In this document: positions 49,319 through 58,345 of the stretch, piece by piece | Numbering within the stretch: the first letter of the stretch is position 1 | Layout: each line of letters begins with the position of its first letter | Assembly (NCBI GenBank): GCA_964535825.1 | Contig: CAZHUC010000008.1 | Coordinates: 9,577 to 73,576, forward strand | Source of the DNA: CAZAQK01 sp964535825 | GTDB taxonomy: Bacteria; Pseudomonadota; Alphaproteobacteria; Rickettsiales; SXRF01 | Length of the DNA stretch: 64,000 nt | Direction of reading: 5' to 3' | Program-made: the position numbers and the translations under genes | The notes under the pieces: model-generated | Database searches by the model: none | What the model saw: only the letters and a program-made list of their open reading frames with translations | What the model was told of the DNA's origin: nothing

Positions 49319-50716
49319 TCATTTTGCAAAACGCAGGGTTATTTTCAGGCCCGGATTATTGTCATCAAGGATAATGGTCGCATCATGAATGCGGGCAACC
49401 GCCGCCACCATGGAAAGGCCCAGCCCGTTACCCTTGGTGTGACGGCTTTCTTCCATGCGGAAGAATTTTTCAAATACCTTGTGATGATATTGTTTAGGTA
49501 TACCTGCCCCACTATCGGCGATGCTGACTTCCAGCGCATCGGGGAGCTCCTTGCATATAATGGAGATCACGCCACGCACCGGTGTGAATTTCAGCGCATT
49601 ATCCAGTAGGTTAGCGAAGGCCTGCGTGAGCAGGTTCTTCTCGCCGTTGATCGTGGCGGTTTCAGGCAACTCACATTGCAGGTGGATGTTCTTCTCTGCC
49701 GCATAGGGTTCATAAAATTCCACCATACCGGATAATATCTTGCGCAGGTCACACGGTTCGAACTGGCGGAACTCGGTGTTGGCTTCCAGCTCTGAGATCT
49801 TGAGAATGGAATTGAAGGTGGCAACCAGCTCTTCCAGATCGCGTATGTTCTGCTCTAGCAGGATATACGAGGGATTGGATGGCTGCATGCCACGCATGCC
49901 GGCATCCAGCCTGCTGATGATACGGCTGAGCGGGCTGCGCAGATCGTGCGCGATATTATTGGCGAATTGTGAGAGGGATTCCAGCAGGTTCTGCGTGGTA
50001 TCCAGCATGCGGTTCAAATTCGCTGATAGCTCGTCGAATTCATCGCCACCTCTGGTAAAGGGAATACGCACAGAAAGATTACCTCGCATGATGCGATTGG
50101 CAGAACGGTTGATGATGGAGAGTCGGCCGATAACGCTCCTGGTCATGATGAGTGCACCGATGAACGCCATCATAAAGGTAAGAAGCAGGCTTGCCCAGAA
50201 GGTCTGCGCAATGGTCTGTTCCATTTTTTGTTTGTTCTGTGTGCTTTGCCCTACCAGCAAATAGCGCCACTTGGAAAGCGGAACGGTAATGGCGCTTACT
50301 TCAATACCGCTTGGTTTGCCGCGGCTGTCGACAATGAAGAAGCGTACCCATGACCCTTCTTTCTCGAAGTTAGTAACGCGTGTGGCGTTGTGTGGCCACT
50401 CATTCAGGTTGCCCGAGAGTTTTTCATAATCTTTGTTGACCAGCAGGTAGATCTCCGTGCCTTCCGGGTCGTTCGCCACCAGTTCTTTGATACTGGCTTC
50501 CAGCCCTTCCGAGCCGCGTTCCTGATATTGGCTGAGCAGGTAGAAATATTGTCCACGAATGGAATCATCCACCTGATCTGCGATATATTTCATCGCAAAG
50601 GTATAAATGAACCCGAAGAGGATGATCACCGAAAGCGAGAACAAGCCCACATAAACAAGGGCCAGACGAAAGGTGAATGTTTTTACGGTACGGGCGAGTT
50701 TTGACTCGAGTGTCAC
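49319..50716 (-). CDS. Sensor histidine kinase
   Basis: A 465-residue membrane kinase. First transmembrane helix about residues 17-40, periplasmic domain about 41-170, second helix about 173-193. Then come HAMP (RSVIGRLSIINRSANRIMRGNL, in two parts), the phospho-acceptor His257 in NNIAHDLRSPLSRI and the ATPase domain with NLLDNALKFTP, DSGAGIPK and GNGLGLSMVAAVARIH. Its start codon directly abuts the stop of the response regulator gene upstream, so they form one unit. The signal is unknown. Confidence 0.9.
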   Translation of the reverse strand: MTLESKLARTVKTFTFRLALVYVGLFSLSVIILFGFIYTFAMKYIADQVDDSIRGQYFYLLSQYQERGSEGLEASIKELVANDPEGTEIYLLVNKDYEKLSGNLNEWPHNATRVTNFEKEGSWVRFFIVDSRGKPSGIEVSAITVPLSKWRYLLVGQSTQNKQKMEQTIAQTFWASLLLTFMMAFIGALIMTRSVIGRLSIINRSANRIMRGNLSVRIPFTRGGDEFDELSANLNRMLDTTQNLLESLSQFANNIAHDLRSPLSRIISRLDAGMRGMQPSNPSYILLEQNIRDLEELVATFNSILKISELEANTEFRQFEPCDLRKILSGMVEFYEPYAAEKNIHLQCELPETATINGEKNLLTQAFANLLDNALKFTPVRGVISIICKELPDALEVSIADSGAGIPKQYHHKVFEKFFRMEESRHTKGNGLGLSMVAAVARIHDATIILDDNNPGLKITLRFAK

Positions 50717-51388
50717 TTACGCTACCAGTTTATATCCAGCGCCGCGCAGTGTCTGGATCATGCTCTTGTCAAAGCCCTTATCCACCTTTTGGCGCAGGCG
50801 TGAGATGTGCACGTCGATCACGTTGGTTTGCGGGTCGAAATTATAATCCCATACATGTTCAAGCAGCATGGTTCGGGTCACGACCGTGCCGGAGTTGCGC
50901 ATGAGGAATTCGAGCAGCGCGAATTCGCGCGCTTGCAGGTCGATGTCCTTCTCGCCACGTTTTACCGAGCGTGTGAGCAGGTCCAGTTCCAGATCACCAC
51001 ATTGCAGCTTGGTAACTGCCTTAGTGCCGGACTTGCGGCGGGTGATGGTTTCGATACGGGCGACCAGCTCGGTGAATGAATATGGTTTTGCCAGATAATC
51101 ATCCGCGCCTGCTTTCAGGCCCTTCACGCGTTCTTCCACCTTGTCGAGCGCGGTCAGGATGATGATCGGGGTTTCATTGCCGGAGGCACGCAGTGTTTGC
51201 ACGATGGTAACGCCGTCTATTTCTGGCACCATGCGGTCGATGATCATAGCATCGTATTTTTCGGAGGCGGCCATAAATAGGCCATCTTTTCCGGATTCAG
51301 CATGGTCCGCCACATAGCCTTGCTCGCGTAGGCCCTTGAGGAGATATTTTGCCGCTTCCTTATCGTCTTCAATGAGTAGCAATTTCAT
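50717..51388 (-). CDS. OmpR/CopR-type response regulator
   Basis: A 223-residue regulator from ATG 51388 (a GTG at 51400 is the alternative). The receiver has LLIEDDKEAAKYLLKGLREQGY, phospho-acceptor Asp51 (IIDRMVPEIDG), ILTALDK and AKPYSFTELVARI. The winged helix has LQAREFALLEFLMRNSGTVVTRTMLLE split over two helices and NVIDVHISRLRQKVDKG. It is the partner of the kinase next to it. Its sequence leans to the CusR/CopR metal-response group, but no metal gene is nearby. Confidence 0.88.
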   Translation of the reverse strand: MKLLLIEDDKEAAKYLLKGLREQGYVADHAESGKDGLFMAASEKYDAMIIDRMVPEIDGVTIVQTLRASGNETPIIILTALDKVEERVKGLKAGADDYLAKPYSFTELVARIETITRRKSGTKAVTKLQCGDLELDLLTRSVKRGEKDIDLQAREFALLEFLMRNSGTVVTRTMLLEHVWDYNFDPQTNVIDVHISRLRQKVDKGFDKSMIQTLRGAGYKLVA

Positions 51389-51448
51389 AGCTGAAGCCAC
51401 TTTTTGTGAGACAGCCCTTGTACCGCTTTTGTGGTGATTTGTCTAGCG

Positions 51449-52285
51449 TTACCGCCCCATTTCGCGCCGTGTCTGGCTGATGGAAGCCTCGACGAATTTG
51501 CCCACCAGATTCATGCCTTTGCTGGCTAGATTCTTGATCATGTCCTTGGAATTTTCATATACGGCAAGCTGGCTCACGGCATACTGCATATGGGCGTTAT
51601 CGATGAGTTTTATGGCAGCATCCCGCTTGGTTTTGTGCTCTTTAAGATACTGAATCAACTTATCTATTTGGTCTTTTTGCTTCAATCCCCCTTGCTGGAT
51701 GAAAGCAAGCAGTTCACCGCGCAGCATGGGGTCTTCTACATGGGCAACGGCCTCATTGATGGCCTCAATGCTTTTGCCCTGAAGCTGTTTTATTACATCA
51801 TTGATCTCTTTTACATCGTGGTTCAGTTCATCGGTGCGTTGCAGGAAATCATTATCTGCCAAAGGCTTAAGCAGAGCAGCGAACAGCACGGCATAATGCT
51901 GATATAGCTCCGAGATGCGCTCCCGCGTGGCGCGATCAGGCCGCGTTCTGCTAGAGGCAGGCATTTGATTTATAACCATAAGATCGGAGCTTGGCGAAAG
52001 CTGCCTTCCTTTGGGCTTAAAAGGCGAAAGAGGGTTTTCCTGCAAATAGCGCAGGCAGCTTAGGTCATAGGCAAGATTTTCAACATTCAAGCGCCCGCCA
52101 TCTTCGAGTGCGGCTGGATCTTGCGAGAAAAAGGCACGCACCGCATCGTGGAAATAGTCGATCCGCGGGCGGAAATCCCCCTCACCTGCCAGCAATTCAT
52201 GCTGGGTTTCGATCTCGCATATCTCCTGATACAGGCGGGTGAGCAGGCTTGTGAGTTGTTCTTGTTCAGCGGCGGATAGCTTCAT
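51449..52285 (-). CDS. Unknown helical protein
   Basis: A 278-residue protein from ATG 52285 (MKLSAAEQEQLTSLLTRLYQEI). It is strongly helical with no signal peptide or membrane segment. Motifs that stand out are SCLRYLQENPLSPFKPKG and a repeated charged helix near the C-terminus (DKLIQYLKEHKTKRDAAIKLI). I do not recognise the family. The upstream repeats of the divergent promoter could extend the frame to 52348, but that N-terminus (LLVCGCWCIYQPTT) reads as repeat, not as protein. It lies divergent from hemW. Confidence 0.65.
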   Translation of the reverse strand: MKLSAAEQEQLTSLLTRLYQEICEIETQHELLAGEGDFRPRIDYFHDAVRAFFSQDPAALEDGGRLNVENLAYDLSCLRYLQENPLSPFKPKGRQLSPSSDLMVINQMPASSRTRPDRATRERISELYQHYAVLFAALLKPLADNDFLQRTDELNHDVKEINDVIKQLQGKSIEAINEAVAHVEDPMLRGELLAFIQQGGLKQKDQIDKLIQYLKEHKTKRDAAIKLIDNAHMQYAVSQLAVYENSKDMIKNLASKGMNLVGKFVEASISQTRREMGR

Positions 52286-52348
52286 TGTTAGTTGCTTGTT
52301 GTTAGTTGTTGGTTGATAAATACACCAGCAACCACAAACCAGCAACAC
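52286..52348. repeat. Low-complexity GTTAGTTG/CAACCA repeat between divergent starts
   Basis: The 63-bp gap between the unknown gene and hemW begins with GTTAGTTG, TTGTTGTTAG and TTGTTGGTTG words and ends with CCAGCAACCACAAACCAGCAAC. The two halves are partly complementary, for example GGTTG against CAACC and GTTGC against CCAGCAAC, so a hairpin is possible. It must contain both ribosome sites and promoters, yet no Shine-Dalgarno is visible for hemW. Confidence 0.5.
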
Positions 52349-53470
52349 ATGACTCCTTTAGCCGTTTATATCCACTGGCCGTTCTGTAAATCCAAGTGCC
52401 CATACTGTGATTTCAATAGCCATGTGCGCGATAGTGTCGACCAGAAGCGCTGGCGTGAAGCCCTGCTTGCCGAACTTGATCATATGGCGGCTAAAATTCC
52501 GGACAGAGTGGTTGCCAGTATCTTCTTTGGCGGCGGCACACCGTCTCTCATGCCACCTGAAACTGCCGGTGCGCTTATTTACCGTGTTAAGGAATTATGG
52601 CCTGTTGCCGATGACATCGAAATCACTCTTGAGGCGAATCCTACCTCGGTCGAAACGCATACCTTCCCGGATTTTGCAGCGGCAGGTATCAACCGCGTGT
52701 CGCTGGGGGTGCAGTCGTTCGATGATAAGGAATTACAATTCCTAGGGCGCGGGCATTCTGCGAAAGAAGCAAAGAAAGCCATCGATCTGGCGCGCAAAAC
52801 ATTCGCGCGTTATTCGTTCGATCTCATTTATGCAAGGCCGAACCAGACGGTTGCTGATTGGGAAAAAGAGCTTGCAGAGGCGCTGCCATTTGCGGGCACA
52901 CATCTTTCGCTCTACCAGCTTACGATAGAAGAGAACACCGCCTTTCATCATGCGTATGCCAAAGGTAAGTTCGTCATGCCGGATGAGGAGTTGTCAGAAG
53001 CACTGTACCGACGTACGGAAGAGCTGATGGCGGCGTATGGCCTGCCTGCTTATGAAGTTTCTAATTATGCTAAGCCCGGGCATGAAAGCAGGCATAATAT
53101 CGCGTACTGGAATTATCAGGATTATGTGGGCGTTGGGCCTGGTGCGCATGGAAGGCTTTTATTAAATCGCTCCCGCATTGCCACCCAGACCATTAAAAGC
53201 CCGGAGCGCTGGCTGGAGTCTGTGGAAAATAAACAGCATGGCGTTGAAGTATGGGAGTCCATTCCTTCATCAGATGAAATTGAAGAACGCCTGATGATGG
53301 GATTAAGGCTTGTGCATGGTATCGATGCTGCTGCATTGAACGGTACGATCAACCAGAAGAAACGCGAACTATTCATCCGCGAAGGATTGCTTGAAGACAG
53401 GCAGGACAGATTGCAGGCCACACTCAAAGGCAGGCTTGTATTGAACCGGCTTACGGCAGAATTACTCTAA
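52349..53470 (+). CDS. hemW: HemW-type radical SAM haem chaperone
   Basis: Radical SAM protein related to coproporphyrinogen III oxidase HemN, now seen as a haem chaperone; 373 residues. The [4Fe-4S] motif is Cys13-x3-Cys17-x2-Cys20 in WPFCKSKCPYCDFNSHV. Then come SIFFGGGTPSLMPPE, RVSLGVQSFDDKELQFLGRGHS (two parts), and a C-terminal YEVSNYAKPGHESRHNIAYW and VGVGPGAHG. ATG 52349 gives the normal N-terminus. Its last 9 bp overlap the convergent lipoprotein gene. Confidence 0.9.
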   Translation: MTPLAVYIHWPFCKSKCPYCDFNSHVRDSVDQKRWREALLAELDHMAAKIPDRVVASIFFGGGTPSLMPPETAGALIYRVKELWPVADDIEITLEANPTSVETHTFPDFAAAGINRVSLGVQSFDDKELQFLGRGHSAKEAKKAIDLARKTFARYSFDLIYARPNQTVADWEKELAEALPFAGTHLSLYQLTIEENTAFHHAYAKGKFVMPDEELSEALYRRTEELMAAYGLPAYEVSNYAKPGHESRHNIAYWNYQDYVGVGPGAHGRLLLNRSRIATQTIKSPERWLESVENKQHGVEVWESIPSSDEIEERLMMGLRLVHGIDAAALNGTINQKKRELFIREGLLEDRQDRLQATLKGRLVLNRLTAELL

Positions 53471-54712
53471 CTCAAGCCCTGGTGGGTCAAAGCTGCGTGG
53501 TGCAGGTTCTATCACACGGAAACCGGAAGGTGTTACCTCCATGATCGCGAGTTTGCGATCATTCGTGCCATCCTTATTAAGCCGCACCAGACCGTTAGTA
53601 GGCGACATATACCCATCCGGATTGGTAAGTGCCTGCAGGTCAATGGTGGTATTGGGCTGATTCATGGTGAGTTGGGTTATCCATGATACCGCATCATAGG
53701 CAAGGCTTGCCAGACGGATCGGTTTATAACCATAGATGACCTTGAAGCGATGCTCGAATGCCTGAGAAATATCCGGCGGTGAACTGGAGAACCATGCGCC
53801 ATGCATTTCTGGCATCTTGGTGATCGCAGGATCATCCCACAGGCCGGTGCCAAGCAGTTTTATCTTTGCAAGGTCAATGTTGGTTTTTTTAATGGAATTG
53901 ATGATGTTCTTCAGTTGCGAACCGCCATCTGCAATAAAAATGGCCTGGAATGCCTGATCCTGATTGGCTTCATTGTATGAAGCAAGGCGGGCAACGGCAG
54001 CATCAATGTTGGCAGGGCTTGGCGCATAAAGTTCGATCGGTGATACTGCGCCACCTTTCCTGCCGTAAATGGTGGCAAGCGCGTCCTGGATCTTGCGGCC
54101 ATAAGCATCGTTCGGTGCAAGCAGTGCCACACGGCGCAAATTATGCAGGAAGGCATAGTCGGCTACGCGCTGCACTTGCTGTTCAGGCAGGAAACCAAAG
54201 ATGAATGTATCGGTTCTGGCGATCTCCCTGGTGTTGGAAAATGTAAGCATGGGGATGCCTGCTGGCTGGGTAATAGGCTGTACCTGTGCCACAGACTGGC
54301 TGAACAATGGCCCGATCACAAAGGTCGCGCCCTGATCTACGGCTTGTTTCGCTACACGAACGGCATCCGCGGCAGTGCTGCCGGTATCCTTAGGCAGCAG
54401 GATGATCTGCGAGCGTATATCTTTTGATGGTACAGAAAGATAGCTATCATAAAGAGCCATATTGGCCGCATCCATCATGGCATTGCCAACAGAGAGCGAA
54501 TCGCCTGAAAGCGGTACAAGGAGTGCTACCTTGATAGCGGGTGTGCCCGGTGCGATCACCCCGCGAGAAAATACGGGATTTTCTGCCTGCATTAACGGTG
54601 CATCACTAGAGCGCGGGGATTTCACCACTTTTGAAGGGCTTTTGACCGGCGGGCTACAGGCGGCAAGTGCAATAAGTGTGGCTGAAAGTAATGTGAATAA
54701 AGAACGTTTCAT
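53462..54712 (-). CDS. Periplasmic-binding-protein-like lipoprotein (LpoA-type penicillin-binding protein activator)
   Basis: A 416-residue lipoprotein from ATG 54712. The signal ends in lipobox LAAC (Cys19). The mature part is a type I periplasmic-binding fold: VALLVPLSGDSLSVGNAMMDAANMALYD (in two parts), VIGPLFSQSVAQVQPI, VALLAPNDAYGRKI. Genes of this kind next to rsmI-yraN encode LpoA-like PBP activators in proteobacteria, which stimulate peptidoglycan synthesis. Ligand or partner is inferred only from that context. It is divergent from rsmI (51 bp between starts). Confidence 0.82.
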   Translation of the reverse strand: MKRSLFTLLSATLIALAACSPPVKSPSKVVKSPRSSDAPLMQAENPVFSRGVIAPGTPAIKVALLVPLSGDSLSVGNAMMDAANMALYDSYLSVPSKDIRSQIILLPKDTGSTAADAVRVAKQAVDQGATFVIGPLFSQSVAQVQPITQPAGIPMLTFSNTREIARTDTFIFGFLPEQQVQRVADYAFLHNLRRVALLAPNDAYGRKIQDALATIYGRKGGAVSPIELYAPSPANIDAAVARLASYNEANQDQAFQAIFIADGGSQLKNIINSIKKTNIDLAKIKLLGTGLWDDPAITKMPEMHGAWFSSSPPDISQAFEHRFKVIYGYKPIRLASLAYDAVSWITQLTMNQPNTTIDLQALTNPDGYMSPTNGLVRLNKDGTNDRKLAIMEVTPSGFRVIEPAPRSFDPPGLELE

Positions 54713-54763
54713 GAGAAGCACCAACACGCTATAGTGTGAAAAAATCAATGCAAGGAAGCTACT

Positions 54764-55627
54764 GTGAAACCACTTTCCAGTCAAATACAACCACCCGGTT
54801 TATATATTGTTGCGACACCTATCGGCAATCTGGGCGATATTACGCTGCGCGCGCTGGAAGTATTAAAGAATGTTGACCTTATCGCCTGCGAAGATACGCG
54901 GGTCACGGCCAAACTGCTTTCACATTATGGCATAAAAAAACCAACAATTTCTTATAATGACCACAATGCCGCCGATCGCCGGCCAGAGATATTTGATACG
55001 ATAGAAAATGGCGGACGCGTTGCACTGGTCTCAGATGCGGGAACGCCACTGATATCAGACCCGGGCTATAAGCTGGTGCGTGAAGCAGCCGCGGAAGGCA
55101 TACACATCACCACCCTGCCCGGCGCATCCAGTTTGCTTTCTGCTTTGTGTCTTGCGGCACTGCCGACAGACCGATTCTTGTTCGCAGGTTTTTTGTCGCC
55201 AAAAGAAGAAGCCTGTAAAAAAGAATTATCTTCCCTTGCGAGGATCGATACCACGCTGGTCTTTTTTGAATCGGCCAAGCGGTTACAAAAAACGTTGTCA
55301 TGGATGAATGAAACGTTAGGAGATCGCGACGCGGCAGTTGCGCGTGAACTCACCAAACTACATGAAGAATGTAAACGTGGAAGATTACAGACGCTTGCCA
55401 CTTATTATGCAAAAGAAGGAGAGCCAAAAGGCGAAGTGGTCATTGTGGTTGCACCACCTGCTGCGGTCGAAGCATCGCAGGAAGATATAGAAAGCAAACT
55501 GCAGCTTCTGCTTAAAACACATAGTGTAAAAGAAGCAGCTTCCATCGTGGCAGAAGAAACCGGTACAGCGCGCAAGGAAGTTTATTCAAAAGCATTGGAT
55601 ATCATGAAACATGCAGGCAAGAAATAA
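54764..55627 (+). CDS. rsmI: 16S rRNA (cytidine1402-2'-O)-methyltransferase
   Basis: Methylates the ribose of C1402 in 16S rRNA; 287 residues. Signatures: LYIVATPIGNLGDITLRALEVLKNVDLIACEDTR across residues 13-46, then VALVSDAGTPLISDPGY, ITTLPGASSLLSALC and FFESAKRLQKTL. The start is GTG at 54764 with a clear AAGGAAG ahead. Its end overlaps yraN by 17 bp. The order LpoA-like (divergent)-rsmI-yraN-BON-gshB is a common proteobacterial block. Confidence 0.94.
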   Translation: MKPLSSQIQPPGLYIVATPIGNLGDITLRALEVLKNVDLIACEDTRVTAKLLSHYGIKKPTISYNDHNAADRRPEIFDTIENGGRVALVSDAGTPLISDPGYKLVREAAAEGIHITTLPGASSLLSALCLAALPTDRFLFAGFLSPKEEACKKELSSLARIDTTLVFFESAKRLQKTLSWMNETLGDRDAAVARELTKLHEECKRGRLQTLATYYAKEGEPKGEVVIVVAPPAAVEASQEDIESKLQLLLKTHSVKEAASIVAEETGTARKEVYSKALDIMKHAGKK

Positions 55628-55991
55628 CCGCAGGGATTCTTACCGGTTCGGGATACATGCCGAGAAGATGGCAGCGTGGTATCTGCGCGCGAAAGGGTAC
55701 ACGATTCTTGCAGAACGTTATCGCAATGTGATGGGTGAGATCGATGTATTGGCGCGTAAAGGTAATGCGCTGGTGGCAGTAGAGGTTAAGGCCAGGCAGA
55801 CGTTGCGCTCATGCGAAGACAGTATCACACCGATGAAACAACAGCGCGTTACACGCGCGATGGAAGGCGCGCTCGCTGATAAGAAAATCACTGGACTTGC
55901 TAGCACCCGCAGTCCTAATATACGCTTCGATGTTATCTGGATAACGCCGTGGCGGATGCCCAAACATATTAAGGACGCGTGGAGACCATGA
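55611..55991 (+). CDS. YraN family (UPF0102) endonuclease-fold protein
   Basis: A 126-residue protein. UPF0102 signature: AEKMAAWYLRAKGYTILAERYRNVMGEIDVLARKGNALVAVEVKAR across residues 14-60, with the nuclease-like core residues Glu, Asp and Glu-x-Lys visible in GEIDVLARK...VAVEVKAR. The molecular function is unproven, perhaps Holliday-junction or DNA-structure related. It starts 17 bp inside rsmI and ends in an ATGA overlap with the BON lipoprotein gene. Confidence 0.9.
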   Translation: MQARNNRRDSYRFGIHAEKMAAWYLRAKGYTILAERYRNVMGEIDVLARKGNALVAVEVKARQTLRSCEDSITPMKQQRVTRAMEGALADKKITGLASTRSPNIRFDVIWITPWRMPKHIKDAWRP

Positions 55992-56593
55992 AAAAAAATC
56001 TTGCAGTTTTTTGCCTGTTGCTGGGTGCGATGTATGTATCTGGGTGTGTGCCATTACTCGTAGGTGCGGGCACTGAAACCGCAGTGGTGGTGGCGCAGGA
56101 GCGCTCTGTTGGTAATGCAATGGATGACGCCAGCATTCTCGTGCAGTTGAAAAATCTCTATGCCAAACAGGATTACAAAGACCTGCTCGCTAATGTGGAG
56201 ATCAAAGTAGTGGAAGGTCGTGTGTTGCTCACGGGTAATGTTGACAAGCCTGATTCACAGATCGAAGCGGTGCGTCTTGCATGGACAGTGCCTGGTGTGA
56301 AAGAGGTCATCAATGAAGTGCAGATCAACGACAAAGCAGGATTTGCCAATTACGCGCGCGACCTGTGGATCAGTACGCAGATCAAAAGCCGCCTGCTCTT
56401 TGCTAAAGATATACGCTCTATCAACTATTCACTCATCACTGTGAACCAGGTGGTATATCTCATGGGGATTGCACAGAATCAGACAGAGCTCGATAAAGCG
56501 ACCTATATTGCAAGCACCACAAGTTATGTGCAGCGGGTAGTAAGCTATGTGCGCATGAAAGATGATCCGCGCCGTGGCTACGACGTACAGTAA
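55988..56593 (+). CDS. BON-domain outer membrane lipoprotein
   Basis: A 201-residue lipoprotein from ATG 55988 (GGAG ahead, ATGA overlap with yraN). The signal ends in VSGC (Cys20). Two BON domains follow: the first with LLANVEIKVVEGRVLLTGNVDKPDSQIEAVRLAW (about residues 61-94), the second with LITVNQVVYLMGIAQNQTELDKAT. Family members such as DolP bind phospholipid in the outer membrane. Its place between yraN and gshB matches the usual proteobacterial order. Confidence 0.9.
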   Translation: MKKNLAVFCLLLGAMYVSGCVPLLVGAGTETAVVVAQERSVGNAMDDASILVQLKNLYAKQDYKDLLANVEIKVVEGRVLLTGNVDKPDSQIEAVRLAWTVPGVKEVINEVQINDKAGFANYARDLWISTQIKSRLLFAKDIRSINYSLITVNQVVYLMGIAQNQTELDKATYIASTTSYVQRVVSYVRMKDDPRRGYDVQ

Positions 56594-56599
56594 TCTTAT

Positions 56600-57541
56600 A
56601 TGAGCCTGCGCGTCGCACTTCAGATGGATGCGCTCTCATCCATCAATCCACATACGGATACTACGCTGCGTCTTGGGATTGAAGCACAGAGGCGCGGTTA
56701 TGAAGTGTGGCAATACACACCCGATAAACTGCATTACAAGAATGGCGATGTGTGCGTACGCGCGTCGCGTGCATTCTTGCATGATGATGAAACGCACTGG
56801 TTCGAATTAAGCGAAGAAGCGTTACATGATATCAGGGATTTTGATGTGGTGTGGCTGCGTCAGGACCCGCCGTTCAATATGGCGTATCTTACGACGACCT
56901 ATCTGCTGGAGCGTGTGCATCCCAAGCCGTATGTGGTGAATCATCCGGCGAGTGTGCGCAACCTGCCAGAAAAATGGTTTCCTACCGAGCTCAAACAATT
57001 CATGACGCCGACGCTCATTGCATCAGACATACGATCCATCCGCGAATTTCGCGCCGAGTATAAGGATATTATCATTAAGCCACTCTATGGCCATGGCGGG
57101 AATACGATATTCCGCCTGAAGCAGGATGATGCGAATTTCGGCGCGCTGATGGAAACATTATTCGCTACCAGCAAAGATCCATGGATGGTGCAGAAATTCC
57201 TGCCAGAGATGAGTGACCGCGAGGTGCGTATCATTCTGATCGACGGGACATTCTCAGCTATCGCAGGGCGTATCCCGCCTGCCGGCGAGACGCGTGCAGC
57301 GCTACGCGTTGGTGCAAAATATGTGAAGGCAGAAGCGACCAAACGTCACATGGAAATATGTGAAGCACTTTCGCCGCTGCTTAAAAAACATGAATTGTTA
57401 CTGACCGGCATCGACGTGATCGGTGACTGGCTGACCGAGATCAACATCACCTCCCCTTCCTCCATTCCGCCGATCAACCGCTTATACGGCACACGCCTTG
57501 AGTCTGATGTATGGGACGCGCTGGAGCGTCATTTACCATAA
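56600..57541 (+). CDS. gshB: Glutathione synthetase
   Basis: ATP-grasp enzyme adding glycine to gamma-glutamylcysteine; 313 residues. It begins LRVALQMDALSSINPHTDTTLRLGIEAQRRGYEVW across residues 3-37, then has VVWLRQDPPFNMAYLTTTYLLE (in two parts), VVNHPASVRNLPEKWF, IIKPLYGHGGNTIF and the C-terminal GIDVIGDWLTEINITSPSS. It follows the BON gene by 6 bp. Its last 13 bp overlap the convergent cysQ. gshA is not in the window. Confidence 0.95.
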   Translation: MSLRVALQMDALSSINPHTDTTLRLGIEAQRRGYEVWQYTPDKLHYKNGDVCVRASRAFLHDDETHWFELSEEALHDIRDFDVVWLRQDPPFNMAYLTTTYLLERVHPKPYVVNHPASVRNLPEKWFPTELKQFMTPTLIASDIRSIREFRAEYKDIIIKPLYGHGGNTIFRLKQDDANFGALMETLFATSKDPWMVQKFLPEMSDREVRIILIDGTFSAIAGRIPPAGETRAALRVGAKYVKAEATKRHMEICEALSPLLKKHELLLTGIDVIGDWLTEINITSPSSIPPINRLYGTRLESDVWDALERHLP

Positions 57542-58290
57542 GCAATGAAATGCGGGTTCTCGTAACTTGATTTGCCGTAGGTCAGTGGTGTGCCATCTAC
57601 TGTTTCAATGCGGCCGCCTGCTTCACTTAAGATGGCGTGACCTGCGGCGGTATCCCATTCCATGGTGCGGCCAAGGCGCGGATAAATATCCGCTGAGCCT
57701 TCAGCGACCATGCATATTTTCATGGAGCTGGAACTGGGAAGCATCTCTTTGATGATGAGTGTTTTTAAATATTCCTCTGTCGCCTTGGAAGGATGCGAAC
57801 GGCTGCGCACCACCACCAATCCATCGGCAGCAGGTTTGCGCACCGCGATAGCTTCAGGTTTGCCTTTTTCTTTTTCGCGCCATGCACCTAAATTCCTGCC
57901 GCCATAATAAAGCAGATCTTGCGGCGGCGCATAAATGACGCCAAGCACTGGCTGGCCGTTTTCGATCAGGCCGATATTGACGGTGAATTCTTTTTCGCCA
58001 CGCACAAAACTGCGCGTACCATCCAGCGGATCGACCAGCCAGAAACGCGCATGTTGCGTTGCGGAAATAGTCTCGTCTTCTTCGGCGATGATCGGTATCT
58101 GCGGCGTGATGACCGATAACGCATTGATTATATGGCTGTTTGCCGCGATATCGGCATCGGTCACCGGGCTGTGGTCGTCTTTTTTGCGGGCAGAAAGTTC
58201 GCCGCCAAAATACCCCATGATGATTTTTCCGGCATCACGCGCAATAACGCAGCACGAGGCTAGATATTCCTGATAATTGGTGCTATTCAT
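57529..58290 (-). CDS. cysQ: 3'(2'),5'-bisphosphate nucleotidase CysQ
   Basis: Inositol-monophosphatase-fold enzyme dephosphorylating PAP/PAPS; 253 residues. The metal-binding motifs are visible: PIIAEEDETI, LVDPLDGTRSFVRGEKEFTVNIGL (in two parts: DPLDGT plus what follows) and MEWDTAAGHAILSEAGG. The start is divergent from the glutamate dehydrogenase (55 bp between starts). The Li+-sensitive core DPLDGT is intact. Inositol phosphatase activity cannot be excluded. Confidence 0.92.
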   Translation of the reverse strand: MNSTNYQEYLASCCVIARDAGKIIMGYFGGELSARKKDDHSPVTDADIAANSHIINALSVITPQIPIIAEEDETISATQHARFWLVDPLDGTRSFVRGEKEFTVNIGLIENGQPVLGVIYAPPQDLLYYGGRNLGAWREKEKGKPEAIAVRKPAADGLVVVRSRSHPSKATEEYLKTLIIKEMLPSSSSMKICMVAEGSADIYPRLGRTMEWDTAAGHAILSEAGGRIETVDGTPLTYGKSSYENPHFIAYGK

Positions 58291-58345
58291 ACGGTTGGTT
58301 TATACCCAAACAACCTTCAAGTACACCAAAATCACTGGATATATC

